Below, one piece after another: positions 28,082 to 37,988 of a stretch of DNA of 64,000 nt (position 1 is its first letter; each line of letters starts with the position of its first letter). The position numbers and the translations under genes are program-made. The notes under the pieces were generated by a model. The model saw nothing but the letters and a program-made list of their open reading frames with translations. It was not told the DNA's origin and searched no databases. The stretch comes from Lapillicoccus jejuensis (GTDB taxonomy: Bacteria > Actinomycetota > Actinomycetes > Actinomycetales > Dermatophilaceae), in contig NZ_VFMN01000001.1 of the NCBI RefSeq assembly GCF_006715055.1, forward strand, positions 248,001-312,000, given 5' to 3'.

Positions 28082-28598
28082 CCGCCTCCACCCACCAAGG
28101 AGATTCGCCGACAATGAGCACATTCTACGGTCAGCTGCACTCGTTCCAGACCGAGGGCGTAGATTTCCTCGTCTCCCGCCGGCGAGCACTACTCGCCGAT
28201 GACGTCGGTCTGGGCAAGACGGTCCAGATTGCTGCCGCTGCAGCGCGCTTATGGCCTGAGCTGACCGGGCATCCCGGCCTACCTCTCCTGTACACGACCG
28301 TGGCAGGGTTGGTCGCACAGACCACGAAGGAACTCCGCTCCCGGCTGCCGTCACTGTCGATCATGGAGGCAAGCACTCTGCGGGGGGCGGGTCATGTCCC
28401 ACTGCCCGACGTCGTCGTCGGCTCCCATGACTTCCTCCACCGCAATCTGCAGATTGTCTTAGGGTGGAGCCCCCAACTCGTCGTCGTGGACGAAGCGAGT
28501 GCTCTCAAGGGCGGCGGGGCGAAGTACGAGTCGGTCCTCGGCGTCTGCGAGCAAGCGCCTAATCGGGTCATCGTGGCCACCGCGACCCCGATCGAGAA
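28078..28598 (+). pseudogene. SNF2-type helicase, N-terminal half, truncated by an IS
   Basis: The fragment has Walker A DDVGLGKTVQ near residue 42, the SNF2-like LLYTTVAGLVAQTTKEL, motif II VVVDEASALK near residue 142, and motif III ATATPIE, where it ends at an IS3-family element. It starts at ATG 28078, overlapping the primase stop. A second fragment with motif VI lies after the IS. Lengths show that the region between motifs III and about V is missing, so the helicase is not simply interrupted but deleted in part. Confidence 0.82.
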
Positions 28599-28667
28599 GG
28601 GACTGCTGACGGTTTGGTTGACATCTGATCTGTGGCGACATCGGTCGCCGCTGGAAGGATGTCGAGC

Positions 28668-28967
28668 ATGCCTGCTGCACACCCCAAGGAGTTCCGCGAC
28701 GACGTCGTCGCGGTCGCTCGCCGCGGTGACGCCCCGATCGCCGAAGTCGCCAAGGACTTCGGGATCAGCGAATCCTGCCTACGCAATTGGCTGAAGACCG
28801 CGGACGTCGAGGACGGTGTCCGTCCGGGCATGACCCGGCAGGATTCTGACGAGCTGCGCGAGCTCAAACGTCGAAACCGGTTGCTCGAACAGGAGAACGA
28901 GGTTCTGCGCCGAGCGGCGGCCTACCTCTCCCAAGCGAACCTGAGGCTGGGTCACCACCCAAAATGA
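28668..28967 (+). CDS. IS3-family transposase OrfA
   Basis: A 99-residue HTH protein with KEFRDDVVAVARRGDAPIAEVAKDFGISESCLRNWLK near the N terminus and a leucine-zipper-like C terminus (LKRRNRLLEQENEVLRRAAAYL). It binds the IS ends. The stop overlaps the orfB start as ATGA, where a minus-one frameshift normally makes the OrfAB fusion. Confidence 0.92.
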   Translation: MPAAHPKEFRDDVVAVARRGDAPIAEVAKDFGISESCLRNWLKTADVEDGVRPGMTRQDSDELRELKRRNRLLEQENEVLRRAAAYLSQANLRLGHHPK

Positions 28968-29839
28968 GGTACCCGCTGGTCCTTGATCTCGCTGCTGACG
29001 GGATCCCCGTAGCGGTGACCTGCCGGGTTCTGAAGTTCTCGCGTCAAGCCTTCTATGCCTGGTGCCGGGCACCGGTCAGCGATCACGATCTCGTCGACGC
29101 CTACGCCACGAACGCCGCGTTCGACGTCCACGCCGACGACCCCGGCTTTGGGTACCGCTTCATCGCGGATGAGCTCGACGACGCCGGGCACGCCGTCTCG
29201 GAGCGGCGGGTGTGGCGGCTGTGCTCGCAGGCCGGAATCGTCTCCCTCCACGCCCGCAAACGGGGAAAGTCCCGCCGGCCAGGGCCACCGGTGCACGACG
29301 ACCTCGTCGAACGTGACTTCACCGCCGAGCACCCCAACCGGTTGTGGCTGACCGACATCACCGAGCACTCCACCCGTGAGGGCAAGCTCTACCTGTGCGC
29401 GGTCAAGGACGCCTGGTCGCGCCGGATCGTCGGCTATGCCATCGACGACCGGATGACCTCCCACCTCGCCGTCGACGCCCTGACCATGGCCGTCACCCGC
29501 CGCGGCGGGGACCAGGCCGTGGCCGGCTGCGTGGTCCACAGCGACCGAGGGTCCCAATTCCGGTCGCGGCGATTCGTCCACGAACTCGAGCGTCATCACC
29601 TGCTCGGGTCGATGGGACGCGTCGCCTCCAGCGCCGACAACGCCGCGATGGAGAGCTTCTTCGCGCTCCTACAGAAGAACGTCCTCGACAGCCGCCGCTG
29701 GACCACCCGCCATGAGCTACGCCTGGCGATCGTCACCTGGATCGAGAGGACCTACCACCGCCGACGTCGACAACGCCCCCTCGGCAAGCTCACGCCCATC
29801 GAGTTTGAGACCATCTACGCAGCCGCTCACGCGGCCTGA
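28964..29839 (+). CDS. IS3-family transposase OrfB (DDE integrase)
   Basis: A 291-residue rve-type transposase. The DDE residues appear in LWLTDITEH, VHSDRGSQF and NAAMESFFALLQKNVL, and the N-terminal HTH_21 region is YPLVLDLAADGIPVAVTCRVLKF. It is intact, so the IS may still be mobile. It starts at ATG 28964 within the orfA stop. Confidence 0.93.
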   Translation: MRYPLVLDLAADGIPVAVTCRVLKFSRQAFYAWCRAPVSDHDLVDAYATNAAFDVHADDPGFGYRFIADELDDAGHAVSERRVWRLCSQAGIVSLHARKRGKSRRPGPPVHDDLVERDFTAEHPNRLWLTDITEHSTREGKLYLCAVKDAWSRRIVGYAIDDRMTSHLAVDALTMAVTRRGGDQAVAGCVVHSDRGSQFRSRRFVHELERHHLLGSMGRVASSADNAAMESFFALLQKNVLDSRRWTTRHELRLAIVTWIERTYHRRRRQRPLGKLTPIEFETIYAAAHAA

Positions 29840-29880
29840 ACCACCACACCCCGAGTGTCAACCGGATCGTCAGCAGTCCC

Positions 29881-30432
29881 GATCGAGACGACGCCGTCGA
29901 ACGTTTCCGCGACGATCCGAACCTGCCCCTCCTGCTCGGAAGCCGCGTCCTCGAATACGGCCTCAACCTGCAATTCGCCAACACTCTGATCAGCGTCGGT
30001 GTGAGCTACAACCCGGCCCGTGAGCGTCAGCGGGAGGGCCGGTTACGCCGCATTGGCTCACCCCACCGCACCATCCGGCACTGGGTTGTGCTCCCCGACA
30101 CGCCGCAGACACGGAGCCAACTCGAGACCCTTGATCGCAAGGGGACGGATGCTGCCTACGTGCTAGGGCCGAGTTTGCGGGGGAGGTGGCAGGAGGTGAG
30201 CTTGCCCGTCGGCGGCCCCGCACAGAGAGGGTCGCACGATCGTTCACCGACGCTCGCGATCTTGTTCGCTTCCAACTCGACCCGTCGTCGTACCAGCGCA
30301 GCCTTCGATCAACGTGCTGACCTCTGCACTGGCGCCACAGCCACCTGCACCAGTCGCGGGGGGCGGCCACGCCGCACCAGCAAGCCACGACCTGGAGGTT
30401 GGGCGTGGGCGACCGTGCCGGGCCACAACTGA
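29881..30432 (+). pseudogene. SNF2-type helicase, C-terminal remnant
   Basis: Immediately after the IS the frame reads DRDDAVERFRDDPNLPLLLGSRVLEYGLNLQFANTL and then the motif VI-like RQREGRLRRIGSP. That is the end of an SNF2 helicase domain. It belongs with the fragment at 28,078-28,598, but the connecting region is absent. The last 60 residues are basic and proline-rich and may be frame drift. Product unlikely to be made. Confidence 0.75.
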
Positions 30433-31790
30433 CCCTCGGAGGGATCGCCGGACAGGACGAGGCCGGGTGAGCCGAGTTCCTTCATCCGCTGCAGCAGAGG
30501 TTCGTAGATGGCGCGGCCAGCGCCACCAGCGTGGCGGGCGACGATCAAGTGAAAACCGATGTCCCGCGCGCCGGGCAGGTTGCTCCAGCAGCGGCGCGAG
30601 CGGGTTGGCGCTCATTGTGGTGATGAGGTCGACGTCGTCGACGACGCACACGATCCGCGGACCGGACCAGGTGTGTGCGGCGAGCTCGGCCGGGTCGGTC
30701 GAGGTGGGCTGGCGCCCGGTCAGCTCGGCGTTGAGCGAGTCGGCGAGCCCGGCGGCGGCCGCCACGTTCGGGGCGTACGCGCCGAGGTAGTCGTCGGGGA
30801 CTGCGTCGAGCATCCGCCGGCGCGGGTCCACGAGCGTGACAACGACCTACGAGTCGTCGTGGGTCGAGACCAGCTGCGTGATGAGCGACCGCAGCACGGT
30901 CGTCTTCCCGGCGCCGGTGTCCCCGAACACGATCAGGTGCTGGTCCTCGCCCGCCAGGTCGAGCTCGACCGGCCCGAGGGTGTCCTCGGCCAACCCCAGC
31001 GTGACCGACCAACCACTCCCCGCCCCGACCCCCACCTCGCGGCGAGCCTCGGAGCGTGTCGGCGCCAGATCGCGCACGGAGATCCGTGCCGGCAAAAGCC
31101 GGATCGGCTCGACCCCGTTCCCCCCTCGTGCTCGAGCGCGATCGTCTCGATGGCGCTGTGCTGCTGGTCGGCCAGGGGCCCGTGCTGCTCCGGGTGGCTC
31201 GAGCCCACGGGAGTAGTCGTGCCGCTGACGCCCGGCGCCCGAGTTGGCGTGAGAGAGGGAAGCGCGAGCTGGTCATCCGCCCGGTCGAGGTCCCCGCTCC
31301 CGCCGCCCCCGCTCCACCCCCACCTGAGCCGCTCGCCGCAGCGGCCGGGCCGGCGTCGACGAGGGCGCGGCCCGGGGTGCCGGCGTGGATGTTCGCGGCG
31401 AGGCGGCGGTCGATAACGGAGTCGGTCGGGTCGTTCAGGCGCAGCTCGAGCCGGCCGCCGATTGAGGTCTGCAGGGCGGGACGCAGGTCGTGCCAGCGTG
31501 ACGCCGTCAGGACGACGTGCAGGCCGTAGGCGAGGCCGCGGGTGGCGAGGACGACGAGCTGGTCGTGCAAGTCGTCGTGGTCATTGCGGATCGCGGTGTA
31601 GTTGTCGAGCAGGAGGAAGACGTCGGCGTTGGCCAGTCCGGGCAGCTGCCCGCGGGCGTACCGGTCACGCATCTCGTCGGGCGCGTTCACCCCGTGGGCG
31701 GCGAACAGCCGCTCACGCCGGTCGAGCTCCGTGACGAGATCCGCCAGGACGCGGCGGGGTCGACGTCGTGTGGATGGGGCGCTCATGGCC
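30309..31790 (-). pseudogene. eccC: Decayed type VII secretion EccC ATPase fragment
   Basis: Three reading frames on the minus strand together spell the last two ATPase modules of EccC. From 31,780 the frame includes DVFLLLDNYTAIRNDHDDL, GLAYGLHVVLTASRW and RLELRLNDPTDSVIDRR. From 31,095 another has the Walker A GDTGAGKTTVLRSL. From 30,831 a third has DPRRRMLDAVPDDYLGAYA and VVDDVDLITTMSANPLAPL, and 30,548 resumes with GLVLSGDPSEGQLWPG. EccC drives ESX substrate export in the membrane. The shifts leave no functional product, and no other esx or ecc gene is nearby. Confidence 0.8.
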
Positions 31791-31922
31791 TCCGCCGACC
31801 GGCGATCTGCCCACGGGCCGCTAGCTGGACCCGGCCGCGGCCAGGCCGCCGAGGGCGTCACCTCGGCGGCCGTCGCGTTGCTACACGAATTGCTACGTAC
31901 GCCTGTGCACGTCGACGGCGGC

Positions 31923-33061
31923 TCAGGCCAGGTCGTCGGGCTGGCGCAGCGTCTCCATCTCCTTATAGCCCCACGCCGACGTAGGAGTGCCGGCGATGCC
32001 CAGCTGCCCGGCGTGCACCGCCGCCCGCAGCACGAGTGCGAGCGCGGCCGGCTCGATGGCGCCGCTGCGGAGCCACGCGGCAGCGCGCAGGGGGTCCGAC
32101 CCGCTGGTTTCGCGGAGCAGCTGAAGGACCTCAGCTGGGACCGGTCCGACCGCGGCCACCGTGCCGTACAGGGGGCGGGCAGCCCGGGCAGTCAGCATCG
32201 CCCGCAGAGCGGTGTCCCGGTTGAGTGTCAGCTGCGTCTGCAGGGCCGCGTCGGTCGTGGCGCTGACTGCCAGGATGGCCCGCTGGTCCGCCGGTGCGAC
32301 CTCGCCGGTCTCATCGTCCGGATCCACCCAGGCCAGCAGGCATCCTGCTCCTGGCGGCGGTGCCGTAGTGCTCCAGGTGAGCTGCAGCCCGAGCACGGCG
32401 AGCAGCCGTGCCGCGCCAGCTGGGTGTAGCTGCACGACGGTGGTGGGCAGGACCGGCGGACCGTTCCGCTTGCGGGCCAGCTCCGCGAGGGCCCATCCGA
32501 GGTTGTCATCGGACCGGTGGACTCGAGCTCGTTGTGCTGACAGCTGGTGGTGAGCCCACAGTTCGCGTACCAGGCGATGACCCGGTTCAGCGTGGCCTCG
32601 AGAGACTTCACCGCGCCGCTGAACTGCAGGCGTCCCTCGAGCGGGCGCGTGTCCTTCAGGTAGTCGGCCGCGATGTCCGGATGCAGGCCGCGGTGGCGCA
32701 CGATCGCTCCCGCCCACAGCACCCCGGACTTGCGGGCGAGGGCCAGACCATGGCCATGCAGGTCGCCACGCCACCGCTCCTCCTCGGCGTAGCAGCGGTC
32801 GTAGCCGTCCTGGGCGATGCCCGGGTAGAAGGTAAACCCGCAGAGTTCGCAGGCCCAGACGTAGGCCAGGGCGTCCGGCGGGGTGTCCTTGGCGGCAATC
32901 TGCTGGAGGTCCCAGTCCCAGCCCCCCGGCGCGACCAGCTCGGGGAGGTGGCGCGGGTGAACGGAGTGCAGCGTGACGGGGGCCCTCAGACGGGCGTCGG
33001 GGACGAACGAGCCGACGCCGCACAGGCCTGCGGTGGGCAGCGCGGTGCTCAGGGTCAGCAT
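31923..33061 (-). pseudogene. Hypothetical gene with a frameshift
   Basis: The first half reads from ATG 33061 (LTLSTALPTAGLCGVGSFV) through CELCGFTFYPGIAQDGYD and NRVIAWYANCGLTTSCQHNE. Near 32,515 the coding pattern moves to another frame (LGWALAELARKRNGPPVLP) and runs to a stop at 31,923. Joined, it would be about 380 residues. I do not recognise the family; a CxxC pair (CELC) may bind metal. Its start overlaps the stop of the 118-residue gene upstream. The shift could be a true mutation or a sequencing error. Confidence 0.5.
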
Positions 33062-33417
33062 CAGCCCTCCTCCCCCACGGGCTCGACGTCGATCTCGACG
33101 ACAGCGCAGCCGCGGCGCAGGTTCGGCATGGCGGCGCGGTACTCGTCGATGACCGGGAGCGGCTCCCCGAGAGACAGGGCGGCACGGGGACGGGTGGACC
33201 CGTCGGCCATCGAATAGACCTCTCCGGGGGCCGGGTATGCGCCCCGCAGCACCCAGGCCGCGACCGGTGCCCCGTGGAAGGCGGCCACCACCCGACCGCA
33301 GCCGGCGGCCTTACTGACCGTCGTCGGCCAGGCACGTTCCACGGCGAGCTCGAGTTGCGCGATGGTCATGGTCTGCGCGAAGGACTGTGCGACGCTGACA
33401 AACAGTACGGACGGCAT
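33061..33417 (-). CDS. Hypothetical protein
   Basis: A 118-residue protein with mixed alpha/beta composition (TMTIAQLELAVERAWPTTVSKAAG, then VAAFHGAPVAAWVLRGAYPAPG). The VAAWVLRGAY block recalls small PUA/EVE-like domains, but I cannot support that. Its last base overlaps the start of the next gene, so the two were probably one operon. It lies downstream of hsdR on the same strand with a 260-bp gap that has no other gene. Confidence 0.5.
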   Translation of the reverse strand: MPSVLFVSVAQSFAQTMTIAQLELAVERAWPTTVSKAAGCGRVVAAFHGAPVAAWVLRGAYPAPGEVYSMADGSTRPRAALSLGEPLPVIDEYRAAMPNLRRGCAVVEIDVEPVGEEG

Positions 33418-33678
33418 GCTGCCACTCCTCTCCGGGCGCTGTCGGCGAACGACTGCACCTACGGCGGGCTCGTGGCGGACACGTGCCCTGGGAGGCGAGA
33501 CGATAGCAGGAATCTGTCGGTCGTCGTCGTCCGCGCAGTCGACGGACCCCGTACGGGTGAGCCGTCGGCAGGCGCGGCACCGACCGCCAGGTGCCCGGGG
33601 CCTGGACCGGACTGTTGGCCGGCGGGCCCTTTTCCTCGATGCGGGTCGTCGACGAAACAGGGCTGCACGGGCCGGTCC
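33418..33678. other. Intergenic gap after hsdR
   Basis: I see no convincing gene. The segment contains CGGACTGTTGGCCGGCGGGCCC followed by TTTTCC near 33,610-33,640. Its GGCCGGCGGGCC core could fold as a small hairpin on the hsdR transcript. Confidence 0.3.
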
Positions 33679-36600
33679 CTACGCGGCTTGTTCGCCGGCG
33701 AGCACCTCGGCCTGCTCGAGGACGAGCTGGGTGGCCGCCGGCTCCTGGTCCGGCGGGTAGCCGTAGCGGAGCAGCAGGCGCTTGATGGTGGCCCGGAGCT
33801 TCGCCCGCACCTGCTCTTTGACGCTCCAGTCGGTCTTCGCGTCGCGGCGGACGATTTCGACGAGGTCGTGGGCGATCTTCTTCAGGGTGTCGTCGCCGAG
33901 TTCGAGGACGGCTGAGGCGTTGGTGCAGACCGCATCGTAGAACGCGAGCTCGTCCGACGTGAGGCCGAGCAGTTTGCCCCGATCGGCCTCGCCCTTGAGG
34001 TGCTGGGCGAGGGCGACGAGCTCGGCGACGACCTGCGCTGCGTCCAGGGTGCGGTTCTGGTACCGAAGGACGGTCTGCTCGAGCATCTCGGAGAACTGCC
34101 GGCCGGTGACGACGTTGCGGCGGCCGACCCGGCGGATCTCATCGGAGAGCAGCCGCTTGAGCAGCTCGATCTGCAGGTTCGGGCGGTTGGAGCGGCGCAC
34201 CTTCTCGACGAACTTCTCGTCGATGAGGGACAGGTCGGGCTTCTCCAGCCCCGCCTCGGCATAGATGTCGATGACGCCGGTGCCGGTCATGGCGTCGGAG
34301 ACGATCTGCTTGAGCGCGGTGTCGAGAACGGCGCTGGGGTCGCTGCCCTCGCGGTCGCTGCCCTCCAGCTTCGAGATCTGGGAGCGGACGGCTTCGAAAA
34401 AGGCGACGTCCTCGCGGATGGCCAGGGCCTCGTCGGCCGGGACACACATCGCGTACAGCTGGACCAGCCGCCGCGTCTGGGCGAGGAACCGGCACTTGGC
34501 GCACGGGGTGTCCTTCGTGCACGGGTTCGCGTCGGTGCCCGGGTGCTGCGCGAGCAGGTAGTCCACGGTGGCCGAGAGCGCGTGCAGGAATGCCTTGTCG
34601 CCGCCGGCCGTGAGCTGCTTCCGCCAGTCGAAGCCGTGCAGGATGTCGCAGACGATGCCGTGGGTCTCGAGCAGCGCCGGTAGCGCCTTCGCGCGGATGT
34701 CCTGGCCGAGCTCCTGGTTCTCCTGGTCGCGCTGCGTGTAGTCGGCGAGGGCGTCCTTGAGGTCCTCGGCGATGCCGAGGTAGTCCACGACCAGCCCGGA
34801 CGGCTTGTCCTTGAAGGTGCGGTTGACCCGGGCGATGGCCTGCATGAGCGGCGCCCCGCGCATCGGCTTGTCCACGTACATGGTGTGCATCGACGGGCTG
34901 TCGAAGCCGGTCAGCCACATGTCGCGGACGATGACAAGCTCGAGCTCGTCGTCGGGGTCCTTCGCCCGGGACTTCAGTGCGCGCAGCGCCTTCTTGCTGC
35001 GGATGTGCGGCTGCAGCAGCTCGTCATCGGTGGCGGCGCCGGTGATGACGACCTTCACCTTGCCGGTGGCGTCGTCGTCGGTGACCCACTCAGGGCGCTG
35101 CCGGGCGATCTCGGCGTAGAGGGCGGCCGCGATGCGCCGGGACATGGTGACGACCATGGCCTTGCCTGCGAGCACCTCCCGGCGCTTGTCCCAGTGGCTC
35201 AGGATGTCGGTGGCCAGCTCGGTGATGCGCTTCTCCGACCCAACGAGGGCTTCGATGCGCGCCCACTTGGTCTTGAGCTGTTCCCGGGCCTCCTCCTCGG
35301 TGCCGGAGGTGGCCGCGGCGAAGGCGTCGTCGATCTCTCCGAGCGCCTCGGCGGGCACCTCGATCTTGGCCAGACGGGGCTCGTAGAGAACCTTCACGGT
35401 CGCGCCGTCGGTGACGGCCTGGGTGAGGTCGTAGACGTCGATGTAGTCGCCGAACACGCCGCTGGTCGACCTGTCCCCGGCCTCGATGGGGGTGCCGGTG
35501 AACCCGATGAACGCGGCGTTCGGGAGGCCGTCGCGCAGGTGGCGGGCGAAGCCGTCGATGAAGTCGTAGTTGGACCGGTGGGCCTCGTCGACCATCACCA
35601 CGATGTTGCGGCGCGCCGACAGCGTCGGGAATGCGGTGCCGGCGTCCTTCTCGGCCTGGGAGAGCCCGAACTTCTGGATTGTGGAGAAGATGATGCCGCC
35701 GGACTCCCGAAGGCTAAGCAACTCCTTCAGGTGCGCGCGGCTTTCGGCCTGAACGGGGAACTCCGGGAGCGGCGCGCCCGGCCGGGACGCGGCGAAGGTG
35801 TCGTCGAACAGCTGGTCGTCGAGGTCGTTGCGGTCGGTGAGGACGACGAGGGTGGGGTTGTCCATCGCCGGGTCGCGCATGACCTTCCCGGCATACCACT
35901 CCATCTCCAGGCTCTTTCCGGAGCCCTGGGTGTGCCACACGACGCCGGCGCGGCCGTCCCCCGCGACGGCGGCGATGGTGGACTGCACGGCCTTGGTGAC
36001 CGCCCAGTACTGGTGGTACTTGGCGGCCTTCTTAACGAGCTTGCCGTCGTCGTCGGCGAACACGGTGAACGAGCGCACGAGGTCCAGCAGCACCTCGGGG
36101 CGGAGCATGCCGGAAATGAGGACCTCGATCTGCGGCAGCGCGCCGGGCGCGACGTCGTAGCCGTCGATGGTCTTCCAGGGCGCGAAGTGCTCCCAGGCCG
36201 CGGTCAGCGTGCCGGCGCGGGCGATGACGCCGTCGGAGATGACGACCAGCTGGTTGAACGTGAAGGCGTCGGGGATCTTCTGCTGGTAGGTGCGGGTCTG
36301 GTTGAACGCGCCGCGCAGGGTCGCGTACTCCTTGCCGGGGCGCTTGAGTTCGAAGAGCACCAGCGGGAGGCCGTTGACGAACAGCAGGACGTCGGGCCGC
36401 CGGTCGTCGACGCCGATGACGGTGAACTGGTTGATCGCGAGCAGGTCGTTGTTGGCGGGGTCGTCCCAGTCGACCAGCCGCGCACGGACAGCTCTCACGG
36501 TGCCGTCGGTGTCCTGGTACTCGACGGGGACGCCCTGGATGAGCAGCTGATAGCCGCGCCAGTTCTCGGCCAGTACCGACTGGGACTCTGGCCGCAGGAC

Positions 36601-36810
36601 GGTCTTCACCACGTCGTCGACCGCGTCGTCGCGCAGGGCCGGGTTCAGCCGCGCCACCGCGCTGCGCAGCCGACCGGCGAGCACGACGTCGCGGTAGTCG
36701 GCGCGCTCGGCGTCCGGCTCGCCCGGGGCGATGTCAGGGCCGTAGACCGGGGTCCAGCCGACCGCCGCGAGCTCGGCCTTGACCAGCCGCTCGAGATCGG
36801 ACTCCTTCAC
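33679..36810 (-). CDS. hsdR: Type I restriction endonuclease subunit R
   Basis: HsdR (1,043 residues) is the ATP-driven DNA translocase and nuclease of the type I enzyme. The nuclease motif has Asp140 and Glu154-Leu-Lys156 (PDVLLFVNGLPLVLFELK). Walker A TQGSGKS is at 294-300, the DEAH box in VVMVDEAHRSNYDF, and GFDSPSMHTMYVDKP lies later. I chose GTG 36810 because AGGAGGT lies just upstream and it overlaps the hsdS stop as GTGA. Upstream in-frame codons lie inside hsdS. Confidence 0.95.
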   Translation of the reverse strand: MKESDLERLVKAELAAVGWTPVYGPDIAPGEPDAERADYRDVVLAGRLRSAVARLNPALRDDAVDDVVKTVLRPESQSVLAENWRGYQLLIQGVPVEYQDTDGTVRAVRARLVDWDDPANNDLLAINQFTVIGVDDRRPDVLLFVNGLPLVLFELKRPGKEYATLRGAFNQTRTYQQKIPDAFTFNQLVVISDGVIARAGTLTAAWEHFAPWKTIDGYDVAPGALPQIEVLISGMLRPEVLLDLVRSFTVFADDDGKLVKKAAKYHQYWAVTKAVQSTIAAVAGDGRAGVVWHTQGSGKSLEMEWYAGKVMRDPAMDNPTLVVLTDRNDLDDQLFDDTFAASRPGAPLPEFPVQAESRAHLKELLSLRESGGIIFSTIQKFGLSQAEKDAGTAFPTLSARRNIVVMVDEAHRSNYDFIDGFARHLRDGLPNAAFIGFTGTPIEAGDRSTSGVFGDYIDVYDLTQAVTDGATVKVLYEPRLAKIEVPAEALGEIDDAFAAATSGTEEEAREQLKTKWARIEALVGSEKRITELATDILSHWDKRREVLAGKAMVVTMSRRIAAALYAEIARQRPEWVTDDDATGKVKVVITGAATDDELLQPHIRSKKALRALKSRAKDPDDELELVIVRDMWLTGFDSPSMHTMYVDKPMRGAPLMQAIARVNRTFKDKPSGLVVDYLGIAEDLKDALADYTQRDQENQELGQDIRAKALPALLETHGIVCDILHGFDWRKQLTAGGDKAFLHALSATVDYLLAQHPGTDANPCTKDTPCAKCRFLAQTRRLVQLYAMCVPADEALAIREDVAFFEAVRSQISKLEGSDREGSDPSAVLDTALKQIVSDAMTGTGVIDIYAEAGLEKPDLSLIDEKFVEKVRRSNRPNLQIELLKRLLSDEIRRVGRRNVVTGRQFSEMLEQTVLRYQNRTLDAAQVVAELVALAQHLKGEADRGKLLGLTSDELAFYDAVCTNASAVLELGDDTLKKIAHDLVEIVRRDAKTDWSVKEQVRAKLRATIKRLLLRYGYPPDQEPAATQLVLEQAEVLAGEQAA

Positions 36811-37988
36811 GCTGCCACCTCCTGCGGCAGCAGGCTGCCGGTCATCAACGGGCCGAGGAGCTCGTCGCGGGTGCGCTCGGCGTCGACGACCTCGTCCCAC
36901 AGCGCCCAGTACTGCTCTCGGAGGACGTCCGCGGTGGTCGCGGCCGATGCCATCTCGGCGGCTCCGGGGACGTGGACGGGCATGCGGGCAACGTGCGCCC
37001 AGGCTGCGCGGGGCATCCGGGTCCCTCCGCTGCCCGCCATCGCGAAGGCGGTGAAGTCCTTGCGGGAGACGACCCACTCCACGAAGGAGGCCGGGACTCC
37101 GTCGACCGGGCGGATCACCCACACCTCGGTGCTGCACAGTCCTTCGAAGTTGGGGCGTGCCGTCTTGCGGAAGTAGGGGCGGAGCTTGCCGTACAGGGTG
37201 TCGCCGGGCACAAAGACGCTCTTGAGGCTGGTGCTGTCGTCGGCACGTCCGACGCCGAGGAGCCCTTCGCCGTTGTCCGCGAAGTGCTCCAAGCCGAGAT
37301 ACGGCATGCTCGGGTCAACCTCGCCGGGGTTGCGGCGCTCACCGCTCAGCGTGGCGAGGTCACCGAAGGACGTGGTCGTGTCTGCCCCGACGGTCGCCCG
37401 GCGCCACACCACGTCGGTCGCCGCGGCCAGCTGGCCCATGAGCCGGCGGTCCGTTTCGATGAGTCTGTCGAGCAAAGTGAGGACGTCGACGATGCGCCGC
37501 TGCTCCGCCACCGCGGGCACGCGGAGGCGGAGGTTGCGCAGGTCGCTGGCCCGGATCCCCGCAGCCGCGACCTGCTCCACGATCGACTGGATGGCCGCCT
37601 TTCCCGCGGGAGACCGGAAGAAGTAGTAGAAGAACGCCGAGTCGGCTATGCCGGGGTCGAGGCGCACACGGATGATGTGGCTCTCGAAGGTCATGGGCGT
37701 GTTGACCTCGGTGACCAGGCAGCACTTGCCCGCGCCCTCCAGCGTCAGGGACTGCCGCGCGAACAGCAGATCGCCCTTCTCCAGCAGCCAGTCCTTGACG
37801 GTCGCCCCGGCCGGCACGGGCGCGAGCTCCATGTCCTGGTCGGCGATGAAGTCGTAGGCGAAGACCTCGCGCATGTTCACCAGGCGGACGCCGGCTCCCC
37901 TGACCCGCTTGGGTGCCATGAGCCCGTTCTTCGAGGGCTCGAGGAACAGGTCGCCGAAGCGGACCGTCTCCCAGTGTTCAGTCATCAC
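36807..37988 (-). CDS. hsdS: Type I restriction-modification specificity subunit S
   Basis: A 393-residue specificity protein with two target-recognition domains. The first opens EHWETVRFGDLFLEPSKNG; a conserved helix (EQRRIVDVLTLLDRLIETDRRLMGQLAAA) follows near residue 165, and the second domain is TSFGDLATLSGERRNPGE and onward. Together they set a bipartite DNA target, which cannot be read from sequence. It overlaps hsdM upstream and hsdR downstream by 11 and 4 bp. Variation in this gene would change specificity. Confidence 0.93.
   Translation of the reverse strand: MMTEHWETVRFGDLFLEPSKNGLMAPKRVRGAGVRLVNMREVFAYDFIADQDMELAPVPAGATVKDWLLEKGDLLFARQSLTLEGAGKCCLVTEVNTPMTFESHIIRVRLDPGIADSAFFYYFFRSPAGKAAIQSIVEQVAAAGIRASDLRNLRLRVPAVAEQRRIVDVLTLLDRLIETDRRLMGQLAAATDVVWRRATVGADTTTSFGDLATLSGERRNPGEVDPSMPYLGLEHFADNGEGLLGVGRADDSTSLKSVFVPGDTLYGKLRPYFRKTARPNFEGLCSTEVWVIRPVDGVPASFVEWVVSRKDFTAFAMAGSGGTRMPRAAWAHVARMPVHVPGAAEMASAATTADVLREQYWALWDEVVDAERTRDELLGPLMTGSLLPQEVAA

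Larger units (their letters stand above)
28599..29880 (+). mobile_element. IS3-family insertion sequence
   Basis: The element is about 1.28 kb with inverted termini. GGGACTGCTGACG at 28,599-28,611 is the exact complement of 29,868-29,880, and GGTTGACA at 28,616-28,623 of 29,856-29,863. It contains the orfA/orfB pair of the IS3 family. No direct target duplication of 3-5 bp is visible, consistent with an adjacent deletion into the helicase gene. Confidence 0.82.
28587..29888. repeat. 11-bp direct repeat flanking the first IS
   Basis: CCCGATCGAGA occurs at 28,587-28,597 and again at 29,878-29,888, on either side of the IS. It is longer than the 3-5 bp duplication that IS3-family elements make, so it may mark a recombination event or be chance. 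The right copy overlaps the terminal inverted repeat. Confidence 0.6.

Noticed and set aside
30244-31861. A functional FtsK/SpoIIIE ATPase
   Set aside because: The homology is spread over at least three frames, with stops between, so it is a pseudogene rather than an active translocase.
34885-37176. A 763-residue open frame on the plus strand across hsdR
   Set aside because: It is the shadow of hsdR. The translation is repetitive Gly/Asp/Val/Leu-rich, and hsdR has all its catalytic motifs.
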